NCBI GenBank assembly: GCA_049841135.1
Contig: JASGHK010000008.1
Coordinates: forward strand, 1,364,001-1,428,000
DNA length: 64,000 nucleotides
DNA from: JACRCT01 sp049841135
Lineage (GTDB): Bacteria; Myxococcota; Myxococcia; Myxococcales; UBA5297
Reading direction: 5' to 3'
Every line of letters begins with the position of its first letter. Positions within the stretch are counted from its first letter, which is position 1. The position numbers were made by a program, and so were the translations under genes. Of this stretch, positions 1 to 9,174 are shown one piece after another. The notes beneath the pieces were generated by a model, which made no database searches, had not been told where the DNA came from, and saw only the letters and a list, made by a program, of their open reading frames with translations.

Positions 1-851
1 AACCACTCGGCGATGGCCTTGGCGCGGTTGAAGGAGAGCGTGCGGTTGGAGTCGGTCGGGCCGACGGTGTCGGTGTGGCCGACCACGAAGAGCTTGATGT
101 CCGCGAACTTGCCGTACTGCTTGATGGCCGTGTCGATCTCGCCGAGCGAAGAGTCGAGCTTGGGCTCCTCCGGCTTCTCGATCTTGAAGCTGCCGGTGGC
201 GAAGTTGACCTCCTCGTGGGGGATGTAGATGTGCCAGGGGAACAGCTCCAGCCCCTCGTAGAAGTTGTCGGTGTCCCAGACGCGCAGGACGATCTTCATC
301 ACGTTGCCGTCGCCCTGGTTCCACTTGACGTCGAGCGGGGTGCCGGGCGCCGCGCCGCCGAACTCGACGGTGGTCTTGCCCATGTCCTGGCCCTGGTCGC
401 CGGTGACCTCGACCTCCACCTTCTGGCACTTGCGGCTGCTGGTGAGCACCAGGCTCTGGTTCTTCATGTCCACCTTGGACTCGTCCACCACCAGCTTCAC
501 CGGCAGCACGATCTCTGCGACGAAGTTGAGCCCGAGCGTCTCGATGGTCTTGCCGTAGCGACGCTCCGCGCTCCCGGTGAACTTCCACTCGCGCCCCGGA
601 GGGACGTCGATGGGCAGCTTCTTCACCGAGCCTGCCGCCATCGGGCCGGTGCGCATCTTGAACTTCTTGCCGTCCTCGCGCTCGAGGGTGACGACGATGT
701 CCATCGCGTCCTCGGTGGCGTGGATGCCCAGGCTGGGCTTCTCCTTGGTGCCGGAGATGACCTTGGCATTCACCTCGATCTCCACCGACTCGGCGTAGAC
801 GGCGGCCGGGGCGACCACGAGCAGGACTGCGGCCAGGGCGGTGCGGAGCAT
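1..851 (-). CDS. OmpA-family outer membrane/periplasmic protein, 3' end outside window
   Basis: The gene reads off the left edge, so 283 codons are visible and the stop is missing. The start is the ATG at 851, with AGGAGG seven bases upstream. Residues 1-19 are a signal peptide ending in AVYA. The middle is a beta-rich region of about 200 residues that I do not recognise. The visible C-terminal part is an OmpA-like peptidoglycan-binding domain, with the typical GHTDTVGPTDSNRTLSFNRA stretch near codon 270. OmpA-C domains bind diaminopimelate in peptidoglycan and anchor envelope proteins. The N-terminal part is not an obvious beta-barrel, so the protein may be periplasmic rather than a porin. 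It diverges from the methyltransferase gene at 983. Confidence 0.85.
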   Translation of the reverse strand, partial: MLRTALAAVLLVVAPAAVYAESVEIEVNAKVISGTKEKPSLGIHATEDAMDIVVTLEREDGKKFKMRTGPMAAGSVKKLPIDVPPGREWKFTGSAERRYGKTIETLGLNFVAEIVLPVKLVVDESKVDMKNQSLVLTSSRKCQKVEVEVTGDQGQDMGKTTVEFGGAAPGTPLDVKWNQGDGNVMKIVLRVWDTDNFYEGLELFPWHIYIPHEEVNFATGSFKIEKPEEPKLDSSLGEIDTAIKQYGKFADIKLFVVGHTDTVGPTDSNRTLSFNRAKAIAEW

Positions 852-982
852 GGTGTGCCTCCTCGAAACGAAGGGACGCATCCTATGCCACCGGCTGTTC
901 ACGGGATACGGCCTGGCGCTCGCCCGCTGCCCCACCCCAGAACGGCCGTGGCCGCCTGTCGAGGGCTGTCCAGCTTGGCGAT

Positions 983-2011
983 GTGAGCTCGCGCGTCATC
1001 GTCGAACGCCAGGCAGGTCTTTCGTCCACCGACACGCTCTTCGAGGACGTGCGGCGCGGGCTCTTCTCCAGCCCGAAGACCTTGCCACCCAAGCACCTCT
1101 ACGACGCCGAGGGGGGGCGGCTGTTCGAGGAGATTTGCCGGCTGCCGGAGTACTACCCGACTCGCACCGAGACCGCGCTCCTCGCCGAAGTCGCACCGGA
1201 GCTCGTCCGCTCGCTTCGTCCAGAGACTCTCGTCGAGCTGGGGAGCGGGTCGTCGACCAAGACGCGACTGCTTCTGGACGCGATGGGAGCCCTGAACCGG
1301 CCAGCGCGCTACGTCAGCCTGGACCTGGACGAGACGATGCTCCGCCAGAGCGCCGAGGTGCTCGCAGGGCGCTATCCCTGGCTCTCCGTCCGCGCGCGGG
1401 TGGCCGACTTCGAGGCGCCGCTCTCCGGCCTGCCGCGGGGCGCCGGCACCCTCGTGGTCTTTCTGGGCGGTACCGTCGGGAACCTCGAGCAGGCGGCGGC
1501 GGTCCGCGTCCTCTCCGGGCTGGCGGCGGCGACCGGAGCGGGGTCCTCGCTCCTGCTGGGAATCGACCGCATCAAGGACCCCGCGCGCATCGCCGCGGCG
1601 TACGACGACGCCCAGGGGGTCACGGCGCGCTTCAACCTCAACCTGCTCCAGGTCCTCAACCGGCGGCTGGAGGCGAGCTTCGACCCGCGCGACTTCCGGC
1701 ACCTGGCCTTCTACGACCGCGACGCCGAACAGGTGGAGATGCACCTCGTCGCCCGCAGGGCGCTCGAGGTCCGGCTGCAAGCGCTGGAGCTGACGGCCCG
1801 CTTCGCGGCGGGGGAGAGCGTCCGGACCGAGATCAGCCGCAAGTTCTCGCAGGGCAGCGCCCGGGCCATGGTCGAGCGAGCCGGCTGGACCGTGCGCCAC
1901 CTCTTCTCGCCGCCCAACGAGGACTTCTCGCTGGTGTGGGCCGTCGCCGACGGCCGGGGCGAGGACGCGCCCGCCGTCAATCCGCTTGCCGCCAGCGAGC
2001 CTTTCCCCTAG
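983..2011 (+). CDS. egtD: EgtD-like L-histidine N-alpha-methyltransferase
   Basis: The 342-residue product matches the EgtD/DUF2260 SAM-dependent methyltransferase family in length and layout. It has an N-terminal segment with the LPPKHLYDAEG signature at about 34-44, a SAM-binding loop ELGSGSSTKT at 85-94, and the family's C-terminal region. EgtD trimethylates the alpha-amino group of histidine, the first step of ergothioneine synthesis. No EgtB sulfoxide synthase is visible nearby, so the substrate is inferred from family only and other amino acids are possible. The start is GTG at 983, the first start giving the conserved N-terminus; no strong ribosome binding site is visible. It runs 42 bp ahead of the TerC gene and may be cotranscribed with it. 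Confidence 0.82.
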   Translation: MSSRVIVERQAGLSSTDTLFEDVRRGLFSSPKTLPPKHLYDAEGGRLFEEICRLPEYYPTRTETALLAEVAPELVRSLRPETLVELGSGSSTKTRLLLDAMGALNRPARYVSLDLDETMLRQSAEVLAGRYPWLSVRARVADFEAPLSGLPRGAGTLVVFLGGTVGNLEQAAAVRVLSGLAAATGAGSSLLLGIDRIKDPARIAAAYDDAQGVTARFNLNLLQVLNRRLEASFDPRDFRHLAFYDRDAEQVEMHLVARRALEVRLQALELTARFAAGESVRTEISRKFSQGSARAMVERAGWTVRHLFSPPNEDFSLVWAVADGRGEDAPAVNPLAASEPFP

Positions 2012-2053
2012 ACCTTCTCCCTGGGCGCGGAGGGAGCGCCGTCGGGAGCATGG

Positions 2054-3067
2054 ATGACCTCAGCCGGTACCCCGGTGCTGTGGATCGTGTTCGGCGTGCT
2101 CGTCGTCGTGAGCCTCGCCATCGATCTGGGCGTCCACAAGAAGGACGACCACGCGATGAAGCCCAAGGAGGCGCTCTTCTGGGCCCTCGTGTGGATCGCC
2201 ACCGCGGTCGCCTTCGGCTTCGGCGTCTCCCCGTTCGTGGGCGGCACCGCGACGCTCGACTACTTCACCGCCTACCTGCTCGAGAAGGCGCTGTCGGTCG
2301 ACAACCTCTTCGTCTTCATCGTGCTGTTCGGGTTCTTCAAGATCCGCCGCACCTGCAGCGCCGCGTGCTGTTCTGGGGAATCATCGGCGCGCTGGTGATG
2401 CGCGCCGTCTTCATCTTCGTGGGCGTGGCGCTGCTCTCGCGCTTCCACTTCCTCTTCTACGTCTTCGGCGCGTTCCTCATCTACACCGGCGGCAAGCTGC
2501 TCTTCTCCGGCGGCGGCGAGGAGGTCGAGCCGCAGAAGAACCTGGCCTACCGGCTCTTCACCCGCTTCTTCCGCATCAGCGAGAACATCGAGCAGGGCCA
2601 CTTCTTCGTCGTCGAGAAGGGCCACCGCGTCCCCACCCGGCTGCTCCTGGTGCTGGTGGTGGTGGAGGCCACCGACGTCCTCTTCGCGGTGGACTCCATC
2701 CCCGCGGTGCTCGCCGTCTCCACCGACCCGTTTGTGGTCTACACCTCGAACATCTTCGCCATCCTGGGCCTGCGCGCGCTCTACTTCCTGCTGGCCAGCG
2801 TCATGGCGAAGTTCCGCTTCCTGAACGTGGGCCTGGCCTTCGTGCTCGCCTTCATCGGGCTGAAGATGATCCTGGCGAACTGGCTGCACGTGCCTCCGGC
2901 CATTCTCGTTGGCGGTCGTGGGCGGGCTCCTGGCCATCGCCGTCGTGGCGTCGCTCGTCGCGGACAAGCGCGAGAAGAAGGAGAACGCCGCGAGCCCAGC
3001 CGAGCCTCCCGCGCCCGGGCAGGAGACGTCCCAGCAGCCGAAGGAGCCGCCCGCGGAGTCGAAGTAG
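2054..3067 (+). CDS. TerC-family integral membrane protein, two apparent frameshifts
   Basis: Read across two single-base indels, this encodes a TerC-family membrane protein of about 337 residues, close to the usual length for the Alx/TerC type. The reading frame shifts near 2345, where one C seems to be missing from ATCCGCCG, and returns near 2903, where an extra T sits in CATTCTCG. Restoring both gives a continuous protein with about eight hydrophobic segments. Conserved acidic motifs include EKALSVDNLFVF and VVVEATDVLFAVDS, which are hallmark TerC motifs. The C-terminal tail is Pro/Glu/Lys-rich. Members are linked to manganese export and tellurite resistance, but the substrate here is not known. 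The two offsetting errors in an intact family protein suggest sequence error. Confidence 0.85.
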
Positions 3068-3097
3068 GCGACCTCGCCGCCGAAGCGACCTTCAGCC

Positions 3098-4330
3098 TCA
3101 GTCGGGGTCGTAGATGCTGGTGACGCGCGACACCGAGGTCTGGTGCGAGCGCTTGCGCGCCATCTCGCGGGCCTCCGCCGACAGGCGCCCGTCGAGCACG
3201 GCCTTCTGGTCCGCCATGCGCGCCTTGTCCGACTCGAGCTCCGCGGCCGGCGCCCCTGTCGCCTCCAGCGAGGCCAGCGCCCGGAGCGCGGCCTCGCTCG
3301 CCTTGGTCGCCCGTGCACGGTCGTTGCGGTGCACGGCCTCCCAGAAATCGTTCTCCTGAGTCGCCAGCGTCAGGCGGTACAGCTCGCGCACCGCCTCCTT
3401 GGCCGCCAGGCTCGCAGGGTTGACCGGGACCGAGAGGATGCGGTTGGAGTCGGCCCCGGCCTCCGCGCCGCGCGTGGACAAGGCGATGGTCGCCGCCACC
3501 GGCGCCGGCGCGGTCGGCGCCTTGAGCAGGAAGAGCAGGCGGCGCGGGTTGCCGCGGCCGATGGGCCCGGTCTCCACCACGAAGCCGTCCGGCCCCACCT
3601 TGGTCGGGTAGCGGTGCAACAGCGTCGCCTCGCGCACCGCGTTGCCCGGCGCGATGCGCACGGTCACGTTCTCGATGGCGATGGCGAACAGGTCCGTCAG
3701 GTGCCGGGACAGCGCTCCGGGGATGTCCGACTCCTTGTCCACGAAGCTGTAGCGCCCGCCTCCACCGCCAGCGATGCCCGCCACGGCCGCCTCGTCGAAG
3801 TCCAGGCCCACGCCCACGGCCGAGGTGACGATGCCCTCCTCGGCCGCCTTGCGTGACAGCTCGGAGAAGGCCTGGGGGCTGTTGGGGCCCACGGAGGGGT
3901 AGCCGTCGGTGAGGATGACCGCGTGCGGGCGGGTGCCACGCACGAAGACCCGACGCAGCGCCTCGTGGCTCTTCTCCAGCGCGTCGTAGAGCGCGGTGCC
4001 CACGCCGGGCTTGAGCTTGGAGAGCGCCTCGTGGATGGCCTTGCGCGCCGTCTCGTCGGCGAGCCCTGGCCCGAACAGCGCCCGCACCGAGCGATCGAAC
4101 GCCAGCAGGCAGAACATGTCCTCCGGGCCCAGCCGGTCGGCCACGGCCTTGCCAGCTTCCACCGCGCAGGCCAGCCGCGGCCCGCCCATCGAGCTCGAGG
4201 CGTCGATGGCCAGCACGAGGTGGATGGGCTTGCGTGGGGCGCTGGCCTCCTCGGCGGCGGCGAGCTCGAGGAAGAGCAGGTAGACGTTGGGCTCGTCGGG
4301 ATGCGGAGTGCAGCTGGCTTCGATGTTCAT
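3098..4330 (-). CDS. vWA-domain protein with intact MIDAS
   Basis: A 410-residue protein with a von Willebrand factor A domain at about 36-210. All metal-ion-dependent adhesion site elements are visible: DASSS at 43-47, the Thr of GVGTALYD and the Asp of LTDGYPS. There is no signal peptide, so the protein is probably cytoplasmic or needs another route. The C-terminal half is a beta-rich module followed by a charged helical region (about 320-400) with many Ala, Lys and Glu. Such proteins usually act as metal-dependent binding partners in complexes rather than as enzymes. The gene lies downstream of the Cys-rich vWA gene at 4467, with a hairpin between them, and converges on TerC with 30 bp between the stops. 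Confidence 0.85.
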   Translation of the reverse strand: MNIEASCTPHPDEPNVYLLFLELAAAEEASAPRKPIHLVLAIDASSSMGGPRLACAVEAGKAVADRLGPEDMFCLLAFDRSVRALFGPGLADETARKAIHEALSKLKPGVGTALYDALEKSHEALRRVFVRGTRPHAVILTDGYPSVGPNSPQAFSELSRKAAEEGIVTSAVGVGLDFDEAAVAGIAGGGGGRYSFVDKESDIPGALSRHLTDLFAIAIENVTVRIAPGNAVREATLLHRYPTKVGPDGFVVETGPIGRGNPRRLLFLLKAPTAPAPVAATIALSTRGAEAGADSNRILSVPVNPASLAAKEAVRELYRLTLATQENDFWEAVHRNDRARATKASEAALRALASLEATGAPAAELESDKARMADQKAVLDGRLSAEAREMARKRSHQTSVSRVTSIYDPD

Positions 4331-4392
4331 TCGGTTGGCCCTTCGGCTGGCCCGAATCGTAACCCTATCTGCCTCCGGAGGACAGAAACGGC

Positions 4393-4425
4393 CGCGCCCG
4401 CGACCCTTGGGGGGAAGCGGGCGCG
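4393..4425 (-). terminator. Candidate terminator after the Cys-rich vWA gene
   Basis: A perfect 9-bp inverted repeat, CGCGCCCGC and GCGGGCGCG, with a 15-base loop. It lies 42 bp beyond the stop of the 4467-6560 gene in that gene's direction. The T-tract that follows is weak (GTTTCT), so Rho-independent function is plausible but not certain. Confidence 0.45.
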
Positions 4426-4466
4426 AATGCGTCGACTCGCGCCTCGCGAGCCGAATCGGTGGCGGG

Positions 4467-6560
4467 CTACTGGCGGCGACGGCGCAGGAGCGCGAGCACC
4501 ACCGGGGCCAGCGCCAGGGCCAGCGGAGCCGGAGCCGACGAGCAGCCGCAGCCGGGAGTCGTCCCCGTGCCGTGGTTGCCGTGGTTGGGGTCCGTCCCAG
4601 GATCCTCGGTCGGGTCGTCGATGCCGGGGAGCGTGCCGGTGCCCGTGCCCGCGTCCGGCTTGGTGCTGGTGTCGGGCAGGCAGAGCCGGCCTTCCGCCGT
4701 GCCGGTGCAGATGAAGCCCTCGGGGCAGCTCTCGAGCTCGTCGTTGCCGCAAGGCTCGCGGCAGAGACCTTCGAGGCACTTGCTCTGGCCCTTGCAGAGC
4801 GCCTGCTTCTTCCACACGTAGCAGCCGGTCACGGCCTTCTCGCAGGCCAGCGGGTAGCCGGAGGGGTCGCACATCTTCGCCCCGGCGGCGCACTCGTTCT
4901 GGCACGGCGGGACGCACTTGCCGTCCTTGCAGGTCTCCCCGGCGGCGCAGGTGCCGGCGTTGAACCAGTCGTTGCAGCCGGTGGGCAGCTGGCGGCACTC
5001 GAGGATGCCCGTAGTCGCGCACTGCTTCTCGCCCACCGTGCACTGCGACGCGCAGTTCACGCACGCGCCCGCCGCGCAGTACTGGCCCTCGAGGCACGAG
5101 CCGTTGGCCGACCACTCGGTGCAGCCGTTGGCGTCCGCGCGGCACATCTCGACGGTGTTGCCGTTGCACCGCGCCGTGCCGACGGTGCAGCTGGTGCCGC
5201 AGCTGTTGCAGGCGCCACCGGAGCAGTAGTCGGTGCAGGGGGTCTCGGCGTGCCAGCTGGTGCAGCCCAGCTCGTTTGCCATGCAGACCTCGGGGGTCTT
5301 GCCGGAGCAGCGGCGCTCGTTGGCCTTGCAGGTGGTCGAGCAGCTCTGGCAGGCGGCGCCCTGGCAAGTCGAGCCGGAGCTGCACTGGGTGGTCGTCCAA
5401 CCGGTGCAGCCGGTGACGAGGTCGAGCTCGCACTCCTGCACGTCGGCGCCCGAGCAGCGCTTGTCGCCGTAGCTGCAGGTCTCACCGCAGCTGACGCAGG
5501 CGCCGTTGGTGCACTGCTCGCCCCAGGTGCAGTCGTCGGATTCGGTCCAGCGGGTGCAGCCGTCGGCGCCCTTGGTGCAGGTCAGGGCCTTGTCGCCGCT
5601 GCAGCTCTTGGCGCCGGCGGTGCACTCGTCGGTGCAGACGACGCACGAGCCGTTATTGCAGGTGCTCTTGGGCGGGCAGCTGGCGAGCGACCAGTTGGTG
5701 CACTCGCCCTGGGCGTCGAGTTGGCAGCGCTGCACCTGACCGGCGGCGGTGCACTGCGAGGCGCCGTTGGTGCAGACGTCCTTGCAGCAGGTCGTGGCGT
5801 CGAAGGCGATGGCGTTGAGCGCCGCGGAGAGCGAGGCGGAGTCGGTGGCGGTATAGGCGGTGCCGGTGCCGCCGGCCTGGGCGATCGAGTCGAGGACGGG
5901 CTTGTTGACGTTGGTGGCGACGGAGGCGTCGAAGCCGATCACGTAGACCTTGAAGCCCGCCGCGAGGACTCGCGCGGCCGCCGCCTTGGCGCCCTGGTCG
6001 TCGAGGCAGCCCTTGGCGCCGCAGTTGGGCGAGCCGTTGCCCGAGGAGTCGGCGCACGCCGGCTGCGACGGCCGGCAGCTCGCCGGGTCCAGGGCCGTGT
6101 TGCAGTTGGGCAGACCGTCGGTGATGAGCAGCACGTAGGCCGGCTCGGCCAGCTTCAGGCTCTTGAGGTAGGCCGCCGCCGCGTCGAGGCTGGCCGCGGT
6201 CGGGGTGCCGCCGCCGGGGACCGCCGCCGCGTAAGCCGCCGCGATGTCGTCGGTGTCGGCCGGGAACGGAGTGACCGTGGTGCCGGTGGTGCAGTTGAAG
6301 GTCGTCGTGTCGTGCGGGTACATCTGCACGCCGAAGCGGAACCGGTTGGCGAACTTGAGCGAGAGGTCGCCGACCGCGCTCTTCGCCGTCGACCACTTGC
6401 TGGGGCAGGTCGGGCACGCAGGATCCGGCGGGTCGGCCATCGTCCCGGACTTGTCCTGGCTGATGAAGAGCACCGGAAGCTCGGCCGGGCACTTGACCGC
6501 GTAGGCGGCGGTGGGAAGGAGCACCGTCACGAGAGCGAGGAGAAGAGCGCGCTGGAACAT
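4467..6560 (-). CDS. Secreted vWA protein with seven Cys-rich repeats and MYXO-CTERM
   Basis: A 697-residue exported protein. Residues 1-21 form a signal peptide ending TAAYA. A vWA domain follows (about 27-245) with a DKSGT version of the MIDAS, a GGGTPT loop and the LLITDGLPN segment. Then come seven tandem repeats of about 48 residues, each with the pattern C-x3-C, a later C, C, a GC-x2-W core, and three more Cys ending G-x-C. An eighth partial unit follows. A Thr/Gly/Asp-rich linker leads to a C-terminal GCGCSS motif, a hydrophobic helix and an RRRR tail: a MYXO-CTERM sorting signal, which in myxobacteria directs cell-surface anchoring. The repeats are likely disulfide-bonded extracellular modules. 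Binding partner unknown. The start has an upstream GGAGG. Confidence 0.88.
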   Translation of the reverse strand: MFQRALLLALVTVLLPTAAYAVKCPAELPVLFISQDKSGTMADPPDPACPTCPSKWSTAKSAVGDLSLKFANRFRFGVQMYPHDTTTFNCTTGTTVTPFPADTDDIAAAYAAAVPGGGTPTAASLDAAAAYLKSLKLAEPAYVLLITDGLPNCNTALDPASCRPSQPACADSSGNGSPNCGAKGCLDDQGAKAAAARVLAAGFKVYVIGFDASVATNVNKPVLDSIAQAGGTGTAYTATDSASLSAALNAIAFDATTCCKDVCTNGASQCTAAGQVQRCQLDAQGECTNWSLASCPPKSTCNNGSCVVCTDECTAGAKSCSGDKALTCTKGADGCTRWTESDDCTWGEQCTNGACVSCGETCSYGDKRCSGADVQECELDLVTGCTGWTTTQCSSGSTCQGAACQSCSTTCKANERRCSGKTPEVCMANELGCTSWHAETPCTDYCSGGACNSCGTSCTVGTARCNGNTVEMCRADANGCTEWSANGSCLEGQYCAAGACVNCASQCTVGEKQCATTGILECRQLPTGCNDWFNAGTCAAGETCKDGKCVPPCQNECAAGAKMCDPSGYPLACEKAVTGCYVWKKQALCKGQSKCLEGLCREPCGNDELESCPEGFICTGTAEGRLCLPDTSTKPDAGTGTGTLPGIDDPTEDPGTDPNHGNHGTGTTPGCGCSSAPAPLALALAPVVLALLRRRRQ

Positions 6561-6599
6561 GTGACCTCCGGTGGGTTTCAGGCCACATTGTCGGAGGAT

Positions 6600-6619
6600 G
6601 TAGGCAGAAAGTTGCCTAC
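6600..6619. promoter_or_regulatory. Perfect 7-bp palindrome in the divergent promoter region
   Basis: GTAGGCA and TGCCTAC flank a 6-base spacer, 40 bp upstream of the start codon at 6560, between the divergent Cys-rich vWA gene and the glycosyltransferase gene at 6831. The geometry suits a dimeric repressor or activator site, but no regulator can be named. The rest of the 270-bp gap shows no clear -35/-10 pair; a lone TTGACA lies at 6647-6652 without a matching -10. Confidence 0.35.
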
Positions 6620-6830
6620 TCCATTTTCAGCAAGGATTACGACCACTTGACAACCTGAGTCGAAGGGCGCGCCTTCCAGCGCATCGTGAATCCCGGGTCC
6701 AGGCTCCCTGCCGACACCTTGGTCCCTTGGCTGGACCGGAGCCGGACTGTCGAATCGTGGACCGCCCTGCCGGGGCGGACTCGTGGTATACGCCCGGCCT
6801 TCGCGCCGGCCGCGAGGAGGGACCACGTCG

Positions 6831-9155
6831 ATGGCCAAGGACCCCGTCAAAGAGATCAATGATGCGGAAGACCAGAGCATGGCCGCGGCCGTGCTCGGCA
6901 AGGCGCCACTGAAGCTCCTGGTGGGCGACGACCGCCGCAACATGATTGTCGGCGCGCTCGTGTTCGCCGCCGGAGTGGTCCTCGCGGCCGCGGGCGGGTC
7001 CTCCATCAACGGTTCATCGATTGCTTCGGTCATTGGTTGGGGTGGCGTGCTGGTCGGCGCCGTCATCTTCCTCGCTGGGTTGGGCCAGAAGCTCTTCCCC
7101 GACCGCTCCAAGATGACGCCGGAGGAGCGTGACCTCGCGACCGAGCGCCGGGACGTGATCGGCGTCGCGCTGTTCGCCACGATGATCTTCGTGCCCTTCC
7201 TGGGTGCCGTGGGCATGTGGGACCCGTGGGAGGTCCACTACGGCGAGGTCGCGCGCACCATGGTCGTCAAGCGCGACTTCGTCTTCCCGTTCTGGGAGAA
7301 CGCCTACTTCTTCTCCAAGCCGCCGCTGACGATGTGGCTGCAGGGCCTGGGCATCGCGCTGACGGGCTCGACCGCCGCCGACAACGGCAATGGCCCGCTC
7401 GGCCTGTACCTCGAGTGGGGCATGCGCCTGCCGTTCGCGCTGCTCTCCGTCCTGGCCGTCTCGATGATCACCCTCTCCATCGGCCGGGTGTTCAACCGCC
7501 GCGCCGGCCTCATCGCCGGCGTCGCCACTGCGACCAGCCCGCTCTTCTTCATGCTCGCGCGCCAGGCGGTCACCGACACCCCGTTCGTCACGATCATGGC
7601 GGCGGGTATGTCCTGCATCCTCGTCGCCGAGTTCCATCCCAGGACCCGCGGCGAGCTGCTGGAGGACACCGTCCGCATTCCGTACTTGGTCAGCAACGGG
7701 CGCAAGCTCGTGCTCTACGGCTTCGGCGTCGGAACGATCGTGATGATCGTCTTGGCTGCGACCGGGAACCTCACGCCGGCGCTCCAGCAGTTCGCGACCT
7801 GGGCGTCCAACACCATCCTGAAGATCTACAACCTCTGGTACGTGCTCGGCCTGCTCGTCATGGTCGCTGCCGGTGGAGCGGCCGCGGCCAGCGTGGTCGC
7901 CTTCTTCGTCTGGCTGCTTCGCTCCAACGGCGGCCGTGAGCGGAGCCACTCGGCGACGATCTGGTGGGTGTGGGCCTACGTCTTCTTCGGCTTCGCGACC
8001 CTCGCCAAGGGTCTTCTCGGCTTCGCGCTCCCGGGGCTCATCCTTCTCCTCTATCTGCTCGTCAGCTGGGACTGGAGGCTGTTGCGCCGCTCCCGCCTTC
8101 AGTACGTCGTCGTCTTCCTGGCGATCGCCGCCCCGTGGATCGTGACCCTCTCTCTCTTCGGCGTCCTCCCCGGCGCCTCGGCGGGCGGACTGGACGACGA
8201 GTCGAAGACCTTCGCCTACCGCTTCTTCATCCACGATCACTTCAACCGGCTGACCGCGGGCGTGCACACCACCACGCCGGGCGGCACCTTCACCTACTTC
8301 ATCGAGCAGCTGGGCTTCGCCATGTGGCCCTGGGTCGCGCTGGTGCCGGGCGCCATGGTCGCCATCGGCCGCCTCTCGCCCAAGGACCCCGAGCCCAAGA
8401 ACCGCGCGGCCCTGCTCGTCACCATCTGGACCGCGGTGGCGTTCTTCGTCTTCTCGATGAGCGCCACCAAGTTCCACCACTACTGCTTCCCGGTGGTGCC
8501 ACCGCTGGCCATCCTCTGCGCGCTGTTCGCCGAGCGGGTGTGGAAGGAAGGCATCGAGAGCTTTGCGGTCCCGGTACTCCTGGGTCTGGGCTTCTTCGCG
8601 GTCATCGCCCAGAACATGTGGCTCGAGCCCAAGGTGCTGCCCAACATGTTCATCTACCAGTACGAGCGCACCTACCCGATGCGCGAGGCTGGCGAGCAGG
8701 CCCGGCAGGTCTTCGCGGTGCTCTTCATCGGCGGCGGACTGTGGCTGGCGCTGGCGTACATCTGGCGCGCCAAGGCGATGCTGGTGGGCACCTTCGCAGC
8801 GGTGGCGTTGCTCTTCGCCGGCTACATCAGCTGGGTGCACTGGGAGAAGCTGACTCCGCACTGGACCCAGCGCGAGCTCGTCTGGACCTACTACCACGAG
8901 CGCGGATCGCCCAACGAGCCGATCATCGCCTACTACATGAACTGGCGCGGCGAGACCTTCTACACGTCGAACACCATCCGGCAGATCAAGGACAACGCCC
9001 ACTGGGACGACGTGGTCGCGCAGCCCGGACGGTTCTGGGTGCTGGTCGAGCAGAGCCGGTTCGCAGGGATGAAGTCCTCGGTCGAGGCCAAGGGCCGCAA
9101 GGTCAAGATCGAGGACAAGACCTGCAACAAGTTCTACCTGGCCTCGGTGAACTGA
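6831..9155 (+). CDS. GT39-like (GT-C) membrane glycosyltransferase
   Basis: A 774-residue polytopic membrane protein. A short charged N-terminus is followed by two predicted membrane helices, then a loop with the EVHYGEVAR and FSKPPLTMWLQG motifs typical of GT-C enzymes of the GT39/ArnT/PMT type (about 125-165). About ten or more further membrane segments follow, then a periplasmic C-terminal part. These enzymes transfer a sugar from a polyprenyl phosphate donor to protein or lipid on the periplasmic side. The start at 6831 has GAGGAGG ten bases upstream; an upstream in-frame GTG at 6783 lacks such a site. A similar but shorter GT-C protein is encoded at 38221-39540. The acceptor is unknown. 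Confidence 0.85.
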   Translation: MAKDPVKEINDAEDQSMAAAVLGKAPLKLLVGDDRRNMIVGALVFAAGVVLAAAGGSSINGSSIASVIGWGGVLVGAVIFLAGLGQKLFPDRSKMTPEERDLATERRDVIGVALFATMIFVPFLGAVGMWDPWEVHYGEVARTMVVKRDFVFPFWENAYFFSKPPLTMWLQGLGIALTGSTAADNGNGPLGLYLEWGMRLPFALLSVLAVSMITLSIGRVFNRRAGLIAGVATATSPLFFMLARQAVTDTPFVTIMAAGMSCILVAEFHPRTRGELLEDTVRIPYLVSNGRKLVLYGFGVGTIVMIVLAATGNLTPALQQFATWASNTILKIYNLWYVLGLLVMVAAGGAAAASVVAFFVWLLRSNGGRERSHSATIWWVWAYVFFGFATLAKGLLGFALPGLILLLYLLVSWDWRLLRRSRLQYVVVFLAIAAPWIVTLSLFGVLPGASAGGLDDESKTFAYRFFIHDHFNRLTAGVHTTTPGGTFTYFIEQLGFAMWPWVALVPGAMVAIGRLSPKDPEPKNRAALLVTIWTAVAFFVFSMSATKFHHYCFPVVPPLAILCALFAERVWKEGIESFAVPVLLGLGFFAVIAQNMWLEPKVLPNMFIYQYERTYPMREAGEQARQVFAVLFIGGGLWLALAYIWRAKAMLVGTFAAVALLFAGYISWVHWEKLTPHWTQRELVWTYYHERGSPNEPIIAYYMNWRGETFYTSNTIRQIKDNAHWDDVVAQPGRFWVLVEQSRFAGMKSSVEAKGRKVKIEDKTCNKFYLASVN

Positions 9156-9174
9156 ACCGATGCGGTAGGTCCTG

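Noticed and set aside
6647..6652. Consensus TTGACA in the 6561-6830 gap
   Set aside because: No -10-like hexamer at 16-18 bp on the plus strand, so not called as a promoter.
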